Positions 10,101 through 19,625 of a stretch of 64,000 bases of DNA are shown piece after piece. The notes beneath the pieces were generated by a model. That model was not told the origin of the DNA, searched no databases, and saw only the letters and a list, made by a program, of their open reading frames with translations. This DNA is from Rhynchopus euleeides. Its lineage: Eukaryota; Euglenozoa; Diplonemea; Diplonemida; Diplonemidae. The stretch is from assembly GCA_963210315.1 (NCBI GenBank), contig OY723306.1, forward strand, positions 248,001 through 312,000, read 5' to 3'. Position 1 is the stretch's first letter. Each line of letters opens with the position of its first letter. The translations under genes were made by a program, and so were the position numbers.

Positions 10101-13100
10101 AAGGAGGCTCCGGGCGCAGCTGCCCTGACGGAGTTGCCGAGGGAGAAGACGGGCTTTGCGAAGCGCTTCATCCACACCCCAAAGGGCATGAGGAGGCAGA
10201 AGGCGCTCAGCATGAGCCAGGCGTGGGCCCGGCGGAGGGTGCGTTTGTCTTTGATGGCGATAGTTTCGTCAGAGTTTGTCGCGAAGTTCATCATCAGCGC
10301 GACAATCTCATCCTGGGGGTGCGACGAGAGGGCAAAATCGGTGGGGTGCCGCGCAACGTTCAGCGCGATGCTCGAATCAAACGCGCCGGAGGAGGTGTCC
10401 CTCCGGAAGTGGAGCTGCGTGACACCCCCGAGCTGCACCACCGCCATCCCCTCGATCCCCAGGGCGGCTGCGACGGACACATCCTCAACAACACCTGCCT
10501 CCGACGTCGAAGTCATGGAATACGCCAGGGCACCTGCGCTGGTTCCAATAACCCCCTTCGCTGGCGACATGGAGCCACGCCTCTCGGGAAAAGCTAGCCC
10601 CACCCACCCCGCGGACACGCTCTCCACCGCAATGGAGATGGACGACGCCTCACGGTCCCACCTCCAGTGCAGGGAGAGTCCAGGGAGGCCCAGGGGTTTC
10701 ATGCAGCTGTAGAGCCTGCCGCCAGGCTCCTCCACTGCAGAAGCGATGCACTCAGGGGCAGGGGCGGTGGTGGGAGGCGATGCGGGGGGGAGTGTGCCCA
10801 AGCCGGGGGGGCCGGGCGGGGTTGCGGAGGGGTTGGCGGCTGCGGCAGCGGAGGGCTGGGCGCAGCTGCGGGAGTCGCAGCCGATGGGGCGCCGCAGGGC
10901 GACAGGGGGGTCCACCTCGCGCAGCCCCAGCGTGTTGTCGAGGTACCACACGGTGAGCGAGGTTGCGGCGAGGGGCACCGGGGCCGCGATCAGCCCCCCC
11001 GGGCTCCCGGGGAGGAAACGCCTCGCAAAGACAACAGCCCCGGTGCTGTCTGTCATGTAGACCACCTCGGTGTAGCGCACGGCTTCAGGATGCGCCGCGG
11101 CAGGGGGCTGCTCGACAGTGATACGGATGTACATCGCGTCAGGCGAGACTTCGGCAGACACAGTGTGGGGTGCGGTGGTGGGTGCTGTGCCCGGGGGGTT
11201 GAGGCTGAGGTGCCTGCGCTCGGCCTCGGTGGCGATAGCGTCGAAGAAGTCGCAGCTGGGGGCTGCCTCCACGGAGCAGGTCGAGAGCGGGCAGTGGTGT
11301 GGCGGGGCGGCGGCGGCGGAGGAAGCGTTGAGGCTGACGACAGGCCCTGCGTGGAGGCCGTGCAGGTTGCAAGAGGCGTAGGCGCGGAGGGTCGTGGTGC
11401 CGGGGGGGATGGCAAAGGAGAGGCGGGGCGTGTGGGCAAGGGAGAGCTCAGCCATCGCGACAACAGTCGAGTGTTGGTCCTCCACATAAATGTTCTGGAT
11501 TAAGTGGATGTACCCTGTGCCGCGCAGCTGGGTGTTGGTGTGAATAGGGTCCGCAGCGTTCCCACTCACAGTCCCCAACCCCACAGTCACAGTTGCCTGT
11601 GTCCCCGACAGTGTGATGTAGGGTGTGTGTTCGGCGACGTCGGGCTGCTCGTCGGAGGAGGCACGGTGCTGTCTGACCAAGTCGCTGCGGCGTGCTTCGA
11701 GGTGTGGGCAGGGGGGGGCCCTGCGGAAAGTGCCGACACAGGACAGTGCCCCGCAAGAGGGGGGCCGGTCGCTGACAGCGGTGGAGGGGACAGAGAAGGG
11801 GGTGCTCTGGTAGAGGCCGTGCTGGCTGCAGTGTGAGAAGGCAGTCAAGGCGGTTGTCCCGACAGGCACCTGGAATGTCAGCACAGCGCTGCCGTCGAGC
11901 GGGGAGAGGGATGATGCAGCCACAACCACGCCGTCCTGGTTGTGTACGAAAAGGGTGTCGATGTAGTGCGCACCGGCAGCATCAGAAGGGTGGACGAATG
12001 ATGATTGAGAAGGGTCGTTGCGGTCGCCCCCAACAGTCACAGTTGCTTGTGTGCCCGACAGGGTGATGTAGGGAGTGTGTTCCATATTCTCGGCTGTTGG
12101 TGTGAAGGCCGTCTCCGAGTCGAAGTCTTGCCGGTGGCGGCGGAAGGACTCCCAAGCAATCACTGCAAGCTGCATGCACACTCCATCGACAACACCGACA
12201 GTGTCGGGCATGCACAAGTCAATGTGGCACTTTCGCGGAGTCTGCACTGTCTCTGTCACGTTGACCACATGGCCTGCATACAGACCGTGCTTGTTGCACA
12301 AAGCAACTGCACGCAGAGATGTGGTCCCAAGTGGCACGTCGAATACCAACTTGTCCTCGTACGTTGCTGCGAGCTCAGCCAGCGCCACCACAACATTGTT
12401 CTGATCCTCAACGTAGATACTCGGGATGAAGTGCACATGACCCGGCTTGGACGTCAACCTGTTTGAGTGGATCGGGTCCTCGGGGTTCCCACTCACAGTC
12501 CCCAACCCCACAGTCACAGTTGCCTGTGTCCCCGACAGTGTGATGTAGGGCGTGTGCTCGGCGTTGCGCTCTGTCGGCGTGAACGGCTCCAGCTGCCCCT
12601 TCACCTTGAGCTGCAGGTCCAGCACAGCACGCTTCCGAGCCTCCAGACGGGGACAAGGTGCGGAACGACGGGGTAAGCCAAGACAGATCTCAGCACCACA
12701 CACAATCGGCAGCAGGCCAACACTGTCTGCAGGCACATCGATGGGGGTGCTCTGGTAGAGGCCGTGCTGGCTGCAGTGTGAGAAGGCAGTCAAGGCGGTT
12801 GTCCCGACAGGCACCTGGAATGTCAGCACAGCGCTGCCGTCGAGCGGGGAGAGGGATGATGCAGCCACAACCACGCCGTCCTGGTTGTGCACGAAAAGCG
12901 TGTCGATGTAGTGCGCACCGGCAGCATCAGAAGGGTGGACAAACGATGATTGAGAAGGGTCGTTGCGGTCACCCCCAACAGTCACAGTCGCTTGTGTGCC
13001 CGACAGGGTGATGTAGGGCGTGTGTTCCATATTCTCGGCTGTTGGTGTGAAGGCTGTCTCCGAGTCGAAGTCTTGCCGGTGGCGGCGGAAGGACTCCCAA

Positions 13101-16100
13101 GCAATCACTGCAAGCTGCATGCACACTCCATCGACAACACCGACAGTGTCTGGCATGCACAAGTCAATGTGGCACTTTCGCGGAGTCCGCACGGTCTCTG
13201 TCACGTTGACCACATGGCCTGCATACAGACCGTGCTTGTTGCACAAAGCAACTGCACGCAGAGATGTGGTCCCAAGTGGCACGTCGAATACCAACTTGTC
13301 CTCGTACGTTGCTGCGAGCTCAGCCAGCGCCACCACAACATTGTTCTGATCCTCAACGTAGATACTCGGGATGAAGTGCACACGACCCGGCTGGGATGTC
13401 AACCTGTTTGAGTGGATCGGGTCATCGGGGTTCCCACTCACAGTCCCCAACCCCACAGTCACAGTTGCCTGTGTCCCCGACAGTGTGATGTAGGGCGTGT
13501 GTTCGGCGTTGCGCTCTGTCGGCGTGAACGGCTCCAGCTGCCCCTTCACCTTGAGCTGCAGGTCCAGCACAGCACGCCGCCGTGCTTCCAACCTCTCGCA
13601 AATCCGATCACTGTGCGCCGACTGCTGGTTCACCAAAGGAACGTCAGTTCTCGCTGGTGACACCTCGGCGAGGTCGCACTGCAAGGCACATGCAGCTCCT
13701 GGAGGCACCGACTCCGCCTCACCCTGGAAGAGTCCCTCTGCGATGCTGTGCACCACAGGACGGAGGGACAGCACACCGCGTGGCAGCGGGAACTGAAGCA
13801 GAATGTCGTCCGAAGGGGAAAAGTGAGAAGCTGCCAGAACGTCGCCAGCACTCGATTCCACATACGCAAAATCGACGTACGACGCTGTCGCAACATTGCT
13901 GGTCGTGTTTGGCGAGTACTGAGCCCCGACACGCAAGTGTGCCATGCCAGCTGCCACTGATATCGTTGGGGTCAAAGAGTGGTTTGCCGCTCGTGGGGTT
14001 GCGGTCCCGTGCGCGTGCAGCTGGGCACGCAAGGCGTCCGCACGGAGGGCAGCGTGAGCCAGGCACTGCCCAGCAACCGCAGCGTCGCGGTAGCACTGCA
14101 GAGGTGTGGGGGAACACTCTGCGAACACGGAGACCGAGGTGTTCACAGCGACAGGTGGCCCTGCGAAGAGGCCGTGTGTGTTCCAGAAAGAAAAAGGGGT
14201 CAGTGAAGTCGTTCCCGCAGGGATGTAGAAAGAGAGTGAGACGGCTGCTGTCGGCGCAAGGTCAGTCATCGCCACCACAACGCCACGCTGATCCACGACG
14301 TAGAGACTCTGGATGAAGTGCACCTGACTGGGATCAGCACTGGCAGTATTGACATGCACCGGATCAGCCGCACGGCCAGTGATGGTTCCCAAACCGACAG
14401 TGACAGTGGCAACGGACTCAGAGATACGGAGGTAAGGTGTGCTCTGCTGATTGTCCGGCACAGGTGCAAAAGGCTCTGCCACCTGTGCGAGCACATGGTG
14501 CATGCGGAGGAGAGCAGCGCGACGTGCCTCGAAGGCAGGGCAATGTACGCTGCGGATCGCCTGCCCGAGGCAGGCCTCAGCACCACACACAGCGGTGAGA
14601 TGACTGACGCTGTCTGCAGGCACATCGATGGGGGTGCCCTGGTAGAGGCCGTGCTGGCTGCAGTGTGAGAAGGCAGTCAAGGCGGTTGTCCCGACAGGCA
14701 CCTGGAATGTCAGCACAGCGCTGCCGTCGAGAGGGGAGAGGGATGATGCAGCCACAACCACGCCGTCCTGGTTGTGCACGAAAAGGGTGTCGATGTAGTG
14801 CGCACCGGCAGCATCAGAAGGGTGGACGAATGATGATTGAGAAGGGTCGTCGCGGTCACCCCCAACAGTCACAGTCGCTTGTGTGCCCGACAGGGTGATG
14901 TAGGGCGTGTGTTCCATATTCTCGGCTGTTGGTGTGAAGGCTGTCTCCGAGTCGAAGTCTTGCCGGTGGCGGCGGAAGGACTCCCAAGCAATCACTGCAA
15001 GCTGCATGCACACTCCATCGACAACACCGACAGTGTCTGGCATGCACAAGTCAATGTGGCACTTTCGCGGAGTCCGCACGGTCTCTGTCACGTTGACCAC
15101 ATGGCCTGCATACAGACCGTGCTTGTTGCACAAAGCAACTGCACGCAGAGATGTGGTCCCAAGTGGCACGTCGAACACCAACTTGTCCTCGTACGTTGCT
15201 GCGAGCTCAGCCAGCGCCACCACAACATTGTTCTGATCCTCAACGTAGATACTCGGGATGAAGTGCACACGACCCGGCTGGGATGTCAACCTGTTCGAGT
15301 GGATCGGGTCATCGGGGTTCCCACTCACAGTCCCCAACCCCACAGTCACAGTTGCCTGTGTCCCCGACAGTGTGATGTAGGGCGTGTGCTCGGCGTTGCG
15401 CTCTGTCGGTGTGAACGGCTCCAGCTGCCCCTTCACTTTGAGCTGCAGGTCCAGCACAGCACGCTTCCGAGCCTCCAAACGGGGACAAGGTGCGGAACGA
15501 CGGGGTAAGCCAAGACAGATCTCAGCACCACACACAATCGGCAACAGGCCAACACTGTCTGCAGGCACATCGATGGGGGTGCTCTGGTAGAGGCCGTGCT
15601 GGCTGCAGTGTGAGAAGGCAGTCAAGGCGGTTGTCCCGACAGGCACCTGGAATGTCAGCACAGCGCTGCCGTCGAGAGGGGAGAGGGATGATGCAGCCAC
15701 AACCACGCCGTCCTGGTTGTGTACGAAAAGGGTGTCGATGTAGTGCGCACCGGCAGCATCAGAAGGGTGGACGAATGATGATTGAGAAGGGTCGTCGCGG
15801 TCACCCCCAACAGTCACAGTCGCTTGTGTGCCCGACAGGGTGATGTAGGGCGTGTGTTCCATATTCTCGGCTGTTGGTGTGAAGGCTGTCTCCGAGTCGA
15901 AGTCTTGCCGGTGGCGGCGGAAGGACTCCCAAGCAATCACTGCAAGCTGCATGCACACTCCATCGACAACACCGACAGTGTCGGGCATGCACAAGTCAAT
16001 GTGGCACTTTCGCGGAGTCTGCACGGTCTCTGTCACGTTGACCACATGACCTGCATACAGACCGTGTTTGTTGCACAAAGCAACTGCACGCAGAGATGTG

Positions 16101-17479
16101 GTCCCAAGTGGCACGTCGAACACCAACTTGTCCTCGTACGTTGCTGCGAGCTCAGCCAACGCGACAACAACATTGTTCTGATCCTCAACGTAGATACTCG
16201 GGATGAAGTGCACACGACCCGGCTTGGACGTCAACCTGTTTGAGTGGATCGGGTCATCGGGGTTCCCACTCACAGTCCCCAACCCCACAGTCACAGTTGC
16301 CTGTGTCCCCGACAGTGTGATGTAGGGCGTGTGCTCGGCGTTGCGCTCTGTCGGTGTAAACGGCTGCAGCTGCCCCTTCACCTTGAGCTGCAGGTCCAGC
16401 ACAGCACGCTTCCGAGCCTCCAGACGGGGACAAGGTGCGGAACGGCGGGGTAAGCCAAGACAGATCTCAGCACCACACACAATCGGCAACAGGCCAACAC
16501 TGTCTGCAGGCACATCGATGGGGGTGCTCTGGTAGAGGCCGTGCTGGCTGCAGTGTGAGAAGGCAGTCAAGGCGGTTGTCCCGACAGGCACCTGGAATGT
16601 CAGCACAGCGCTGCCGTCGAGAGGGGAGAGGGATGATGCAGCCACAACCACGCCGTCCTGGTTGTGTACGAAAAGGGTGTCGATGTAGTGCGCACCGGCA
16701 GCATCAGAAGGGTGGACGAATGATGATTGAGAAGGGTCGTCGCGGTCACCCCCAACAGCCACAGTCGCTTGTGTGCCCGACAGGGTGATGTAGGGCGTGT
16801 GTTCCATATTCTCGGCTGTTGGTGTGAAGGCCGTCTCCGAGTCGAAGTCTTGCCGGTGGCGGCGGAAGGACTCCCAAGCAATCACTGCAAGCTGCATGCA
16901 CACTCCATCGACAACACCGACAGTGTCTGGCATGCACAAGTCAATGTGGCACTTTCGCGGAGTCTGCACTGTCTCTGTCACGTTGACCACATGACCTGCA
17001 TACAGACCGTGCTTGTTGCACAAAGCAACTGCACGCAGAGATGTGGTCCCAAGTGGCACGTCGAACACCAACTTGTCCTCGTACGTTGCTGCGAGCTCAG
17101 CCAGCGCCACCACAACATTGTTCTGATCCTCAACGTAGATACTCGGGATGAAGTGCACACGACCCGGCTGGGATGTCAACCTGTTCGAGTGGATCGGGTC
17201 ATCGGGGTTCCCACTCACAGTCCCCAACCCCACAGTCACAGTTGCCTGTGTCCCCGACAGTGTGATGTAGGGCGTATGTTCGGCGTTGCGCTCTGTCGGT
17301 GTGAACGGCTCCAGCTGCCCCTTCACTTTGAGCTGCAGGTCCAGCACAGCACGCTTCCGAGCCTCCAACCTCTCACAAATCCGATCACTGTGCGCCGAGG
17401 CCGCTGCCAGCACAACCAGAAGTGCCGACAGGACCGTCCTCCGTGATCCCCGCACCTTGCCACATCCCGTCCGACTCAT
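7169..17479 (-). CDS. 14x superoxide-reductase-like/DOMON/cyt b561/cyt b5/adenylyl cyclase fusion
   Basis: A single-exon protein of about 3436 residues. The frame extends to 17584, but the ATG at 17479 is chosen because a signal peptide (LSALLVVLAAASA) follows it. Residues ~27-2205 hold 14 modules of about 155 residues with the superoxide-reductase pattern EHTPYI, then (P)H and V/AHYI/HFI, then CNxHGL, which are the His/His/His/Cys/His iron ligands. Residues ~2246-2393 are DOMON-like. Residues ~2415-2583 have five membrane segments with the four b561 haem histidines. Residues ~2626-2687 are a cytochrome b5 domain (HPGG and FSHS). Residues ~2787-2950 are a class III cyclase with metal Asp in FTDIQAST and IGDAFMI, Lys in EVKTIGD and Asp in DFFGSTVN (ATP-type determinants), and VNKAAR. 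A degenerate cyclase fold (~3030-3173) and a B-box-like Cys/His motif (~3338-3373) follow. The N-terminus should be outside and the cyclase cytosolic. The joint redox-to-cAMP role is inferred. Confidence 0.88.
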   Translation of the reverse strand: MSRTGCGKVRGSRRTVLSALLVVLAAASAHSDRICERLEARKRAVLDLQLKVKGQLEPFTPTERNAEHTPYITLSGTQATVTVGLGTVSGNPDDPIHSNRLTSQPGRVHFIPSIYVEDQNNVVVALAELAATYEDKLVFDVPLGTTSLRAVALCNKHGLYAGHVVNVTETVQTPRKCHIDLCMPDTVGVVDGVCMQLAVIAWESFRRHRQDFDSETAFTPTAENMEHTPYITLSGTQATVAVGGDRDDPSQSSFVHPSDAAGAHYIDTLFVHNQDGVVVAASSLSPLDGSAVLTFQVPVGTTALTAFSHCSQHGLYQSTPIDVPADSVGLLPIVCGAEICLGLPRRSAPCPRLEARKRAVLDLQLKVKGQLQPFTPTERNAEHTPYITLSGTQATVTVGLGTVSGNPDDPIHSNRLTSKPGRVHFIPSIYVEDQNNVVVALAELAATYEDKLVFDVPLGTTSLRAVALCNKHGLYAGHVVNVTETVQTPRKCHIDLCMPDTVGVVDGVCMQLAVIAWESFRRHRQDFDSETAFTPTAENMEHTPYITLSGTQATVTVGGDRDDPSQSSFVHPSDAAGAHYIDTLFVHNQDGVVVAASSLSPLDGSAVLTFQVPVGTTALTAFSHCSQHGLYQSTPIDVPADSVGLLPIVCGAEICLGLPRRSAPCPRLEARKRAVLDLQLKVKGQLEPFTPTERNAEHTPYITLSGTQATVTVGLGTVSGNPDDPIHSNRLTSQPGRVHFIPSIYVEDQNNVVVALAELAATYEDKLVFDVPLGTTSLRAVALCNKHGLYAGHVVNVTETVRTPRKCHIDLCMPDTVGVVDGVCMQLAVIAWESFRRHRQDFDSETAFTPTAENMEHTPYITLSGTQATVTVGGDRDDPSQSSFVHPSDAAGAHYIDTLFVHNQDGVVVAASSLSPLDGSAVLTFQVPVGTTALTAFSHCSQHGLYQGTPIDVPADSVSHLTAVCGAEACLGQAIRSVHCPAFEARRAALLRMHHVLAQVAEPFAPVPDNQQSTPYLRISESVATVTVGLGTITGRAADPVHVNTASADPSQVHFIQSLYVVDQRGVVVAMTDLAPTAAVSLSFYIPAGTTSLTPFSFWNTHGLFAGPPVAVNTSVSVFAECSPTPLQCYRDAAVAGQCLAHAALRADALRAQLHAHGTATPRAANHSLTPTISVAAGMAHLRVGAQYSPNTTSNVATASYVDFAYVESSAGDVLAASHFSPSDDILLQFPLPRGVLSLRPVVHSIAEGLFQGEAESVPPGAACALQCDLAEVSPARTDVPLVNQQSAHSDRICERLEARRRAVLDLQLKVKGQLEPFTPTERNAEHTPYITLSGTQATVTVGLGTVSGNPDDPIHSNRLTSQPGRVHFIPSIYVEDQNNVVVALAELAATYEDKLVFDVPLGTTSLRAVALCNKHGLYAGHVVNVTETVRTPRKCHIDLCMPDTVGVVDGVCMQLAVIAWESFRRHRQDFDSETAFTPTAENMEHTPYITLSGTQATVTVGGDRNDPSQSSFVHPSDAAGAHYIDTLFVHNQDGVVVAASSLSPLDGSAVLTFQVPVGTTALTAFSHCSQHGLYQSTPIDVPADSVGLLPIVCGAEICLGLPRRSAPCPRLEARKRAVLDLQLKVKGQLEPFTPTERNAEHTPYITLSGTQATVTVGLGTVSGNPEDPIHSNRLTSKPGHVHFIPSIYVEDQNNVVVALAELAATYEDKLVFDVPLGTTSLRAVALCNKHGLYAGHVVNVTETVQTPRKCHIDLCMPDTVGVVDGVCMQLAVIAWESFRRHRQDFDSETAFTPTAENMEHTPYITLSGTQATVTVGGDRNDPSQSSFVHPSDAAGAHYIDTLFVHNQDGVVVAASSLSPLDGSAVLTFQVPVGTTALTAFSHCSQHGLYQSTPFSVPSTAVSDRPPSCGALSCVGTFRRAPPCPHLEARRSDLVRQHRASSDEQPDVAEHTPYITLSGTQATVTVGLGTVSGNAADPIHTNTQLRGTGYIHLIQNIYVEDQHSTVVAMAELSLAHTPRLSFAIPPGTTTLRAYASCNLHGLHAGPVVSLNASSAAAAPPHHCPLSTCSVEAAPSCDFFDAIATEAERRHLSLNPPGTAPTTAPHTVSAEVSPDAMYIRITVEQPPAAAHPEAVRYTEVVYMTDSTGAVVFARRFLPGSPGGLIAAPVPLAATSLTVWYLDNTLGLREVDPPVALRRPIGCDSRSCAQPSAAAAANPSATPPGPPGLGTLPPASPPTTAPAPECIASAVEEPGGRLYSCMKPLGLPGLSLHWRWDREASSISIAVESVSAGWVGLAFPERRGSMSPAKGVIGTSAGALAYSMTSTSEAGVVEDVSVAAALGIEGMAVVQLGGVTQLHFRRDTSSGAFDSSIALNVARHPTDFALSSHPQDEIVALMMNFATNSDETIAIKDKRTLRRAHAWLMLSAFCLLMPFGVWMKRFAKPVFSLGNSVRAAAPGASLTLHVACMALAVILSTIAFCIAMQNFASAGVEYDPLSHNTLGYVAYGLTLFTPLIGFYAPLCAYKRTSPGRAVFRVVHPLLGVATMALGAVQCYSGILKLDRLSDEGEGDTLRKVFVALCVAWVGACFLGQILTAYFRVIPARIVTAVAKDTSEKVPWVEVQDHGPSSDDPWVVIDGKIYTVRSWLADHPGGEAVLLVNAGSDASQLFWSFSHSSIARMKMQEYLIGGLEDERLVNTLSVLHTISDCFIRLDLRGAERRINTINPADVPSTFVQSMRSLSQNLDTYMTYLPPDVVEAAQRSSDGSAPTIEDGVPLDNHDCLIENSPPAEATLVFTDIQASTELWEKIGVGMRDSLSLHNRIIRGVCAAHSGYEVKTIGDAFMIAFLEPLEAVAFALETQKGLVEAEWPPGLLEHPLCKEEADAQGALLWRGVRVRIGVHCGEVDSQINPVTGRVDFFGSTVNKAARLEGISVGGAVAVSEEVMNAITPEGFTSAFGAASIFPLGKVPLKGVSNLSPTSLLLPEALAGRKTHVLNEVLKRTTAPQAPTRDRTQSVLRRDVEKPLQGRQSSVFQCHMATCLTVHLDYSFALHSATARDGLGHTFLTLVERVEQTEGTLQSTLGSTLFLGWNISKRCGQQLTQCMRFICFVYTEGMSGLCGTRGGRAACGMATGWVLVGRSGTTTQKSVLTIGPPVDISGKAATLASESGMFCLCAALPDVDGIHCDASLQDHLRIVDAIPYSPAPSPWDADPNTKASAGQHHPSPKSPLSRLSSMSPLAQAKRRQLSPKASGVGRALTQNFLGRNAATNPGQSELFGGKVVMYDVNVEGLSACAEAWGFTSSGPQNPTWEVAFRETCALALCGRDVKAAEKVVHQAAQELAARPCPNCRGQSAEVRCATCNEDYCLLCAQSLCASHELSASPHGSPAGLRHVLAKASEVVQGVGLASMSVSFPLSSYPPPVWLGERRMSGCVSDWQSQA
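11730..17400 (-). repeat. Tandem 945-bp coding repeats (paired SOR modules)
   Basis: Matching positions recur exactly 945 bp apart (for example 14907, 15852 and 16797; also 12075 and 13020), each unit encoding one A-type plus one B-type superoxide-reductase-like module (315 residues). Five units are nearly identical, including silent positions: about 17400-16460, 16455-15510, 15505-14560, 13610-12680 and 12675-11730. A diverged pair at about 14550-13640 interrupts them, and another diverged pair at 11725-10865 follows. This implies recent duplication or ongoing gene conversion. Assembly collapse or expansion is a risk here. Confidence 0.9.
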
Positions 17480-18337
17480 CCGAAAGGTGCTCGCTGCCTC
17501 CGACCCACAGATATGACGTGCAGTGCTCGGACACCCAGCCCCCTCCTGTTCGTGAGGTCGGTGTGTTTTGATTCTTCCCCCCAAGCAGTGGTACCGAGGT
17601 GTTCAAAAGTCGCCCACAGCCAGGCAGATTCCAGGACCGTGTCTGGGGTACCGATTCGTTCCTCTCAGCTCCTGTTCTATTAGTTCCGAAGGCGGTTGCC
17701 CGAACCACCAGCTGCCCGTGGTGCTCTGGCGTTTACCAAAGCCAGGAAGGGAACAGCCCAACAAGCAAGCCGCCCCCCCCCCCTCCCCCAAGCAGGTCTG
17801 CGGCCCAAAAGTTCTGGAAATGAAGAGACACATCTCCCCACGGGTCGGGTGTGCTTCCACCCGCAACGCCCCCTCTCCCCCCTCCTGGCAGCATGTGCCT
17901 GAGCCGCTTCACCCCCACCCCTACCCGCTGAGAAAACACATCCTCTCGGCACCCCGAGAGCACAGCAAGGCACACCGCCGGTCGGGTCAGAAGCCCCTCC
18001 CCCGAACGACCACACTCACCACCCACCCACCCCCCGCCCCCGCTGAGGTGAAAGTCCCTACTAATACAGCTTGGCACATGCAGCGGTGCAGCCTCCCACA
18101 CCTCCATTCAGGAGCTCTGGTCGGGGCGGCAACGCCCACGATTCTAGCCCGCACTCCTCCCTTGGCAGGGCTGAGGGCTGAGGGACCCCAGTCTCCGACA
18201 CGCACAGCACACCGCAACCGAGGGTGGGGGCGAGGGTCGGGCCCAGGGGTAAGGGTTAGGCCACACACCCACAGACACACCCCACACTCATGCCCCTCGT
18301 CTTGGAGGGTGTGTGGGTGAGGCCCTTCATGCCTGTG
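17480..18337. other. Intergenic, no gene seen
   Basis: Contains C-rich and G-rich runs and poly-C near 17770. It should hold the 5' flank of the giant gene and the 3' flank of the next minus-strand gene. A single TAAGGGTTAGG near 18250 is not a telomeric array. Confidence 0.5.
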
Positions 18338-18961
18338 TTAGAGCTCTGGCTGATCCGCAACGCCGTGCGTCTCGCTGCTGCTGTACGACTCGATCAGCTT
18401 CACCAGCTCGGGGTCTGGGTACCCCTCTGCGAGGAAACGCTGCTCGTCGCAGATCGCCCCGCAGACACACTTGCCCAGGTCCCGGTAGCTGGCGGGCTTG
18501 CCGCGGGCGCAGCGGAGCAGCAGCACATCTAAGTCATCCTCCTGCTCGGAGACCAGGCCCAGGAGGAGGTTTGCCCGCTTGGTGTCCTTCACCTTGGCGT
18601 GGTTCTTCGTCGAGGAGAGGATCCTGTGCTGCATGGCTGCGTCTTTGTCGTACATTTTGGAGATGTCATCCGCGCGCTTGTACTGCCCCCGGTCGTGCCC
18701 CTGTGGTTGGGACCAGATCCAGTTCCGCACCGCGTTCTCCAGGGCCCGGTCCTTCAGGTCTTCCGCCCAGGCTGAGGCGTAGACGCTTGCCGGGCGGGTC
18801 TTCGTGCAGAGCCCGGCCAGCTCAAAGGAGTACACAAGGCAGGCATCGCACTCGCGGATTTTCGTGAACTGGTGCGTCTTGAGCTCCCGCTCCCCCGCGG
18901 CAGTGCCAAGCAGTGCGGCGCATGCCAGCACCGCCAGGAGGGGCTGTGTAGACCCCCCCAT
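18338..18961 (-). CDS. Secreted/ER Cys-rich protein, unrecognised
   Basis: 207 residues if started at the ATG at 18961, chosen because the next residues form a signal peptide (LLAVLACAALLGTAAG). The longer frame to 19252 adds a low-complexity segment without homology signs and is probably 5' UTR. The mature protein opens with a CDAC (CxxC) motif and carries further cysteines near the C-terminus in LLLRC and GKCVCGAICDEQ. The middle is charged and helical-looking. The Cys spacing is faintly like saposin/canopy-type ER proteins, but I cannot confirm that family. Pyrimidine runs ending in CAG (CCCCCTGCAG and a second CAG) sit 10-30 bases upstream, fitting a splice or trans-splice acceptor. The minus-strand orientation agrees with its neighbours. 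Confidence 0.65.
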   Translation of the reverse strand: MGGSTQPLLAVLACAALLGTAAGERELKTHQFTKIRECDACLVYSFELAGLCTKTRPASVYASAWAEDLKDRALENAVRNWIWSQPQGHDRGQYKRADDISKMYDKDAAMQHRILSSTKNHAKVKDTKRANLLLGLVSEQEDDLDVLLLRCARGKPASYRDLGKCVCGAICDEQRFLAEGYPDPELVKLIESYSSSETHGVADQPEL

Positions 18962-19625
18962 GACGGCAGGCTGCAGGTGTAACACTGCAGGGGGTGGTGG
19001 TGTGGGGCACGCTGTCTCAGCAGCGCAATGGGGAGGGGCAGCAGTGGCCCCGGCTGGGACAGAGAGGGCTGGGCTGAAGAATCGCCAAGGGTGGGGGGTG
19101 CGTTTCAACCGACCGAAAGCGAATCCGTCTTTTTTTTTTGTTGCAACAGTGCGCAGGCTGCGCCGAGCATCCGTCACATGCACATCGCTTCTGGAGGGGG
19201 CTGCGGTGGAAACCGCAGCGCCAGATGAGAGCGGGTCGTGGGGGGCATCCAATGCCGCACACCCCCGCCCTGCAAACGTGAAGCATCTTGGAAAGGATCA
19301 GCACCACGTTCGGAGGAAGAAGTGGAGGAACAACACCGCGGCTCCAGATAGCAAACAAGAGGAGCCGGCAGGCGCAACCGAGGCTTTCAAAACGTTAGGT
19401 TAGGTTACCCTGTGTCTGGGGAGGGGGGGGCAGACCCCACCCCCGATCACCCCACCACACCCCCCCCCCCACCCGCTGTATCGAAAAGCAAGACCATCCC
19501 CCACCCTCCCCCCCCCCCTCCACACCTCCCACGCAACAGACAACACAAGATCCGGATAAAATGCACGGAAAAGCTTTCTCATTCCCCCCCTCCCCTTCCC
19601 CCCTCCACCCCCCCCCCTCTCTCTC
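18962..19625. other. Intergenic, C-rich
   Basis: 5' flank of the 18338-18961 gene and downstream region of the 19626-20633 gene. It includes several poly-C and poly-T runs (about 19130, 19460-19520 and 19600). No gene seen. Confidence 0.5.

Noticed and set aside
17585..17605. Start of the giant gene at the frame's first ATG (17584)
   Set aside because: The following 35 residues are charged and un-signal-like; the ATG at 17479 gives a normal signal peptide.
18240..18260. Telomere-like TAAGGGTTAGG
   Set aside because: Only a single occurrence without an array.
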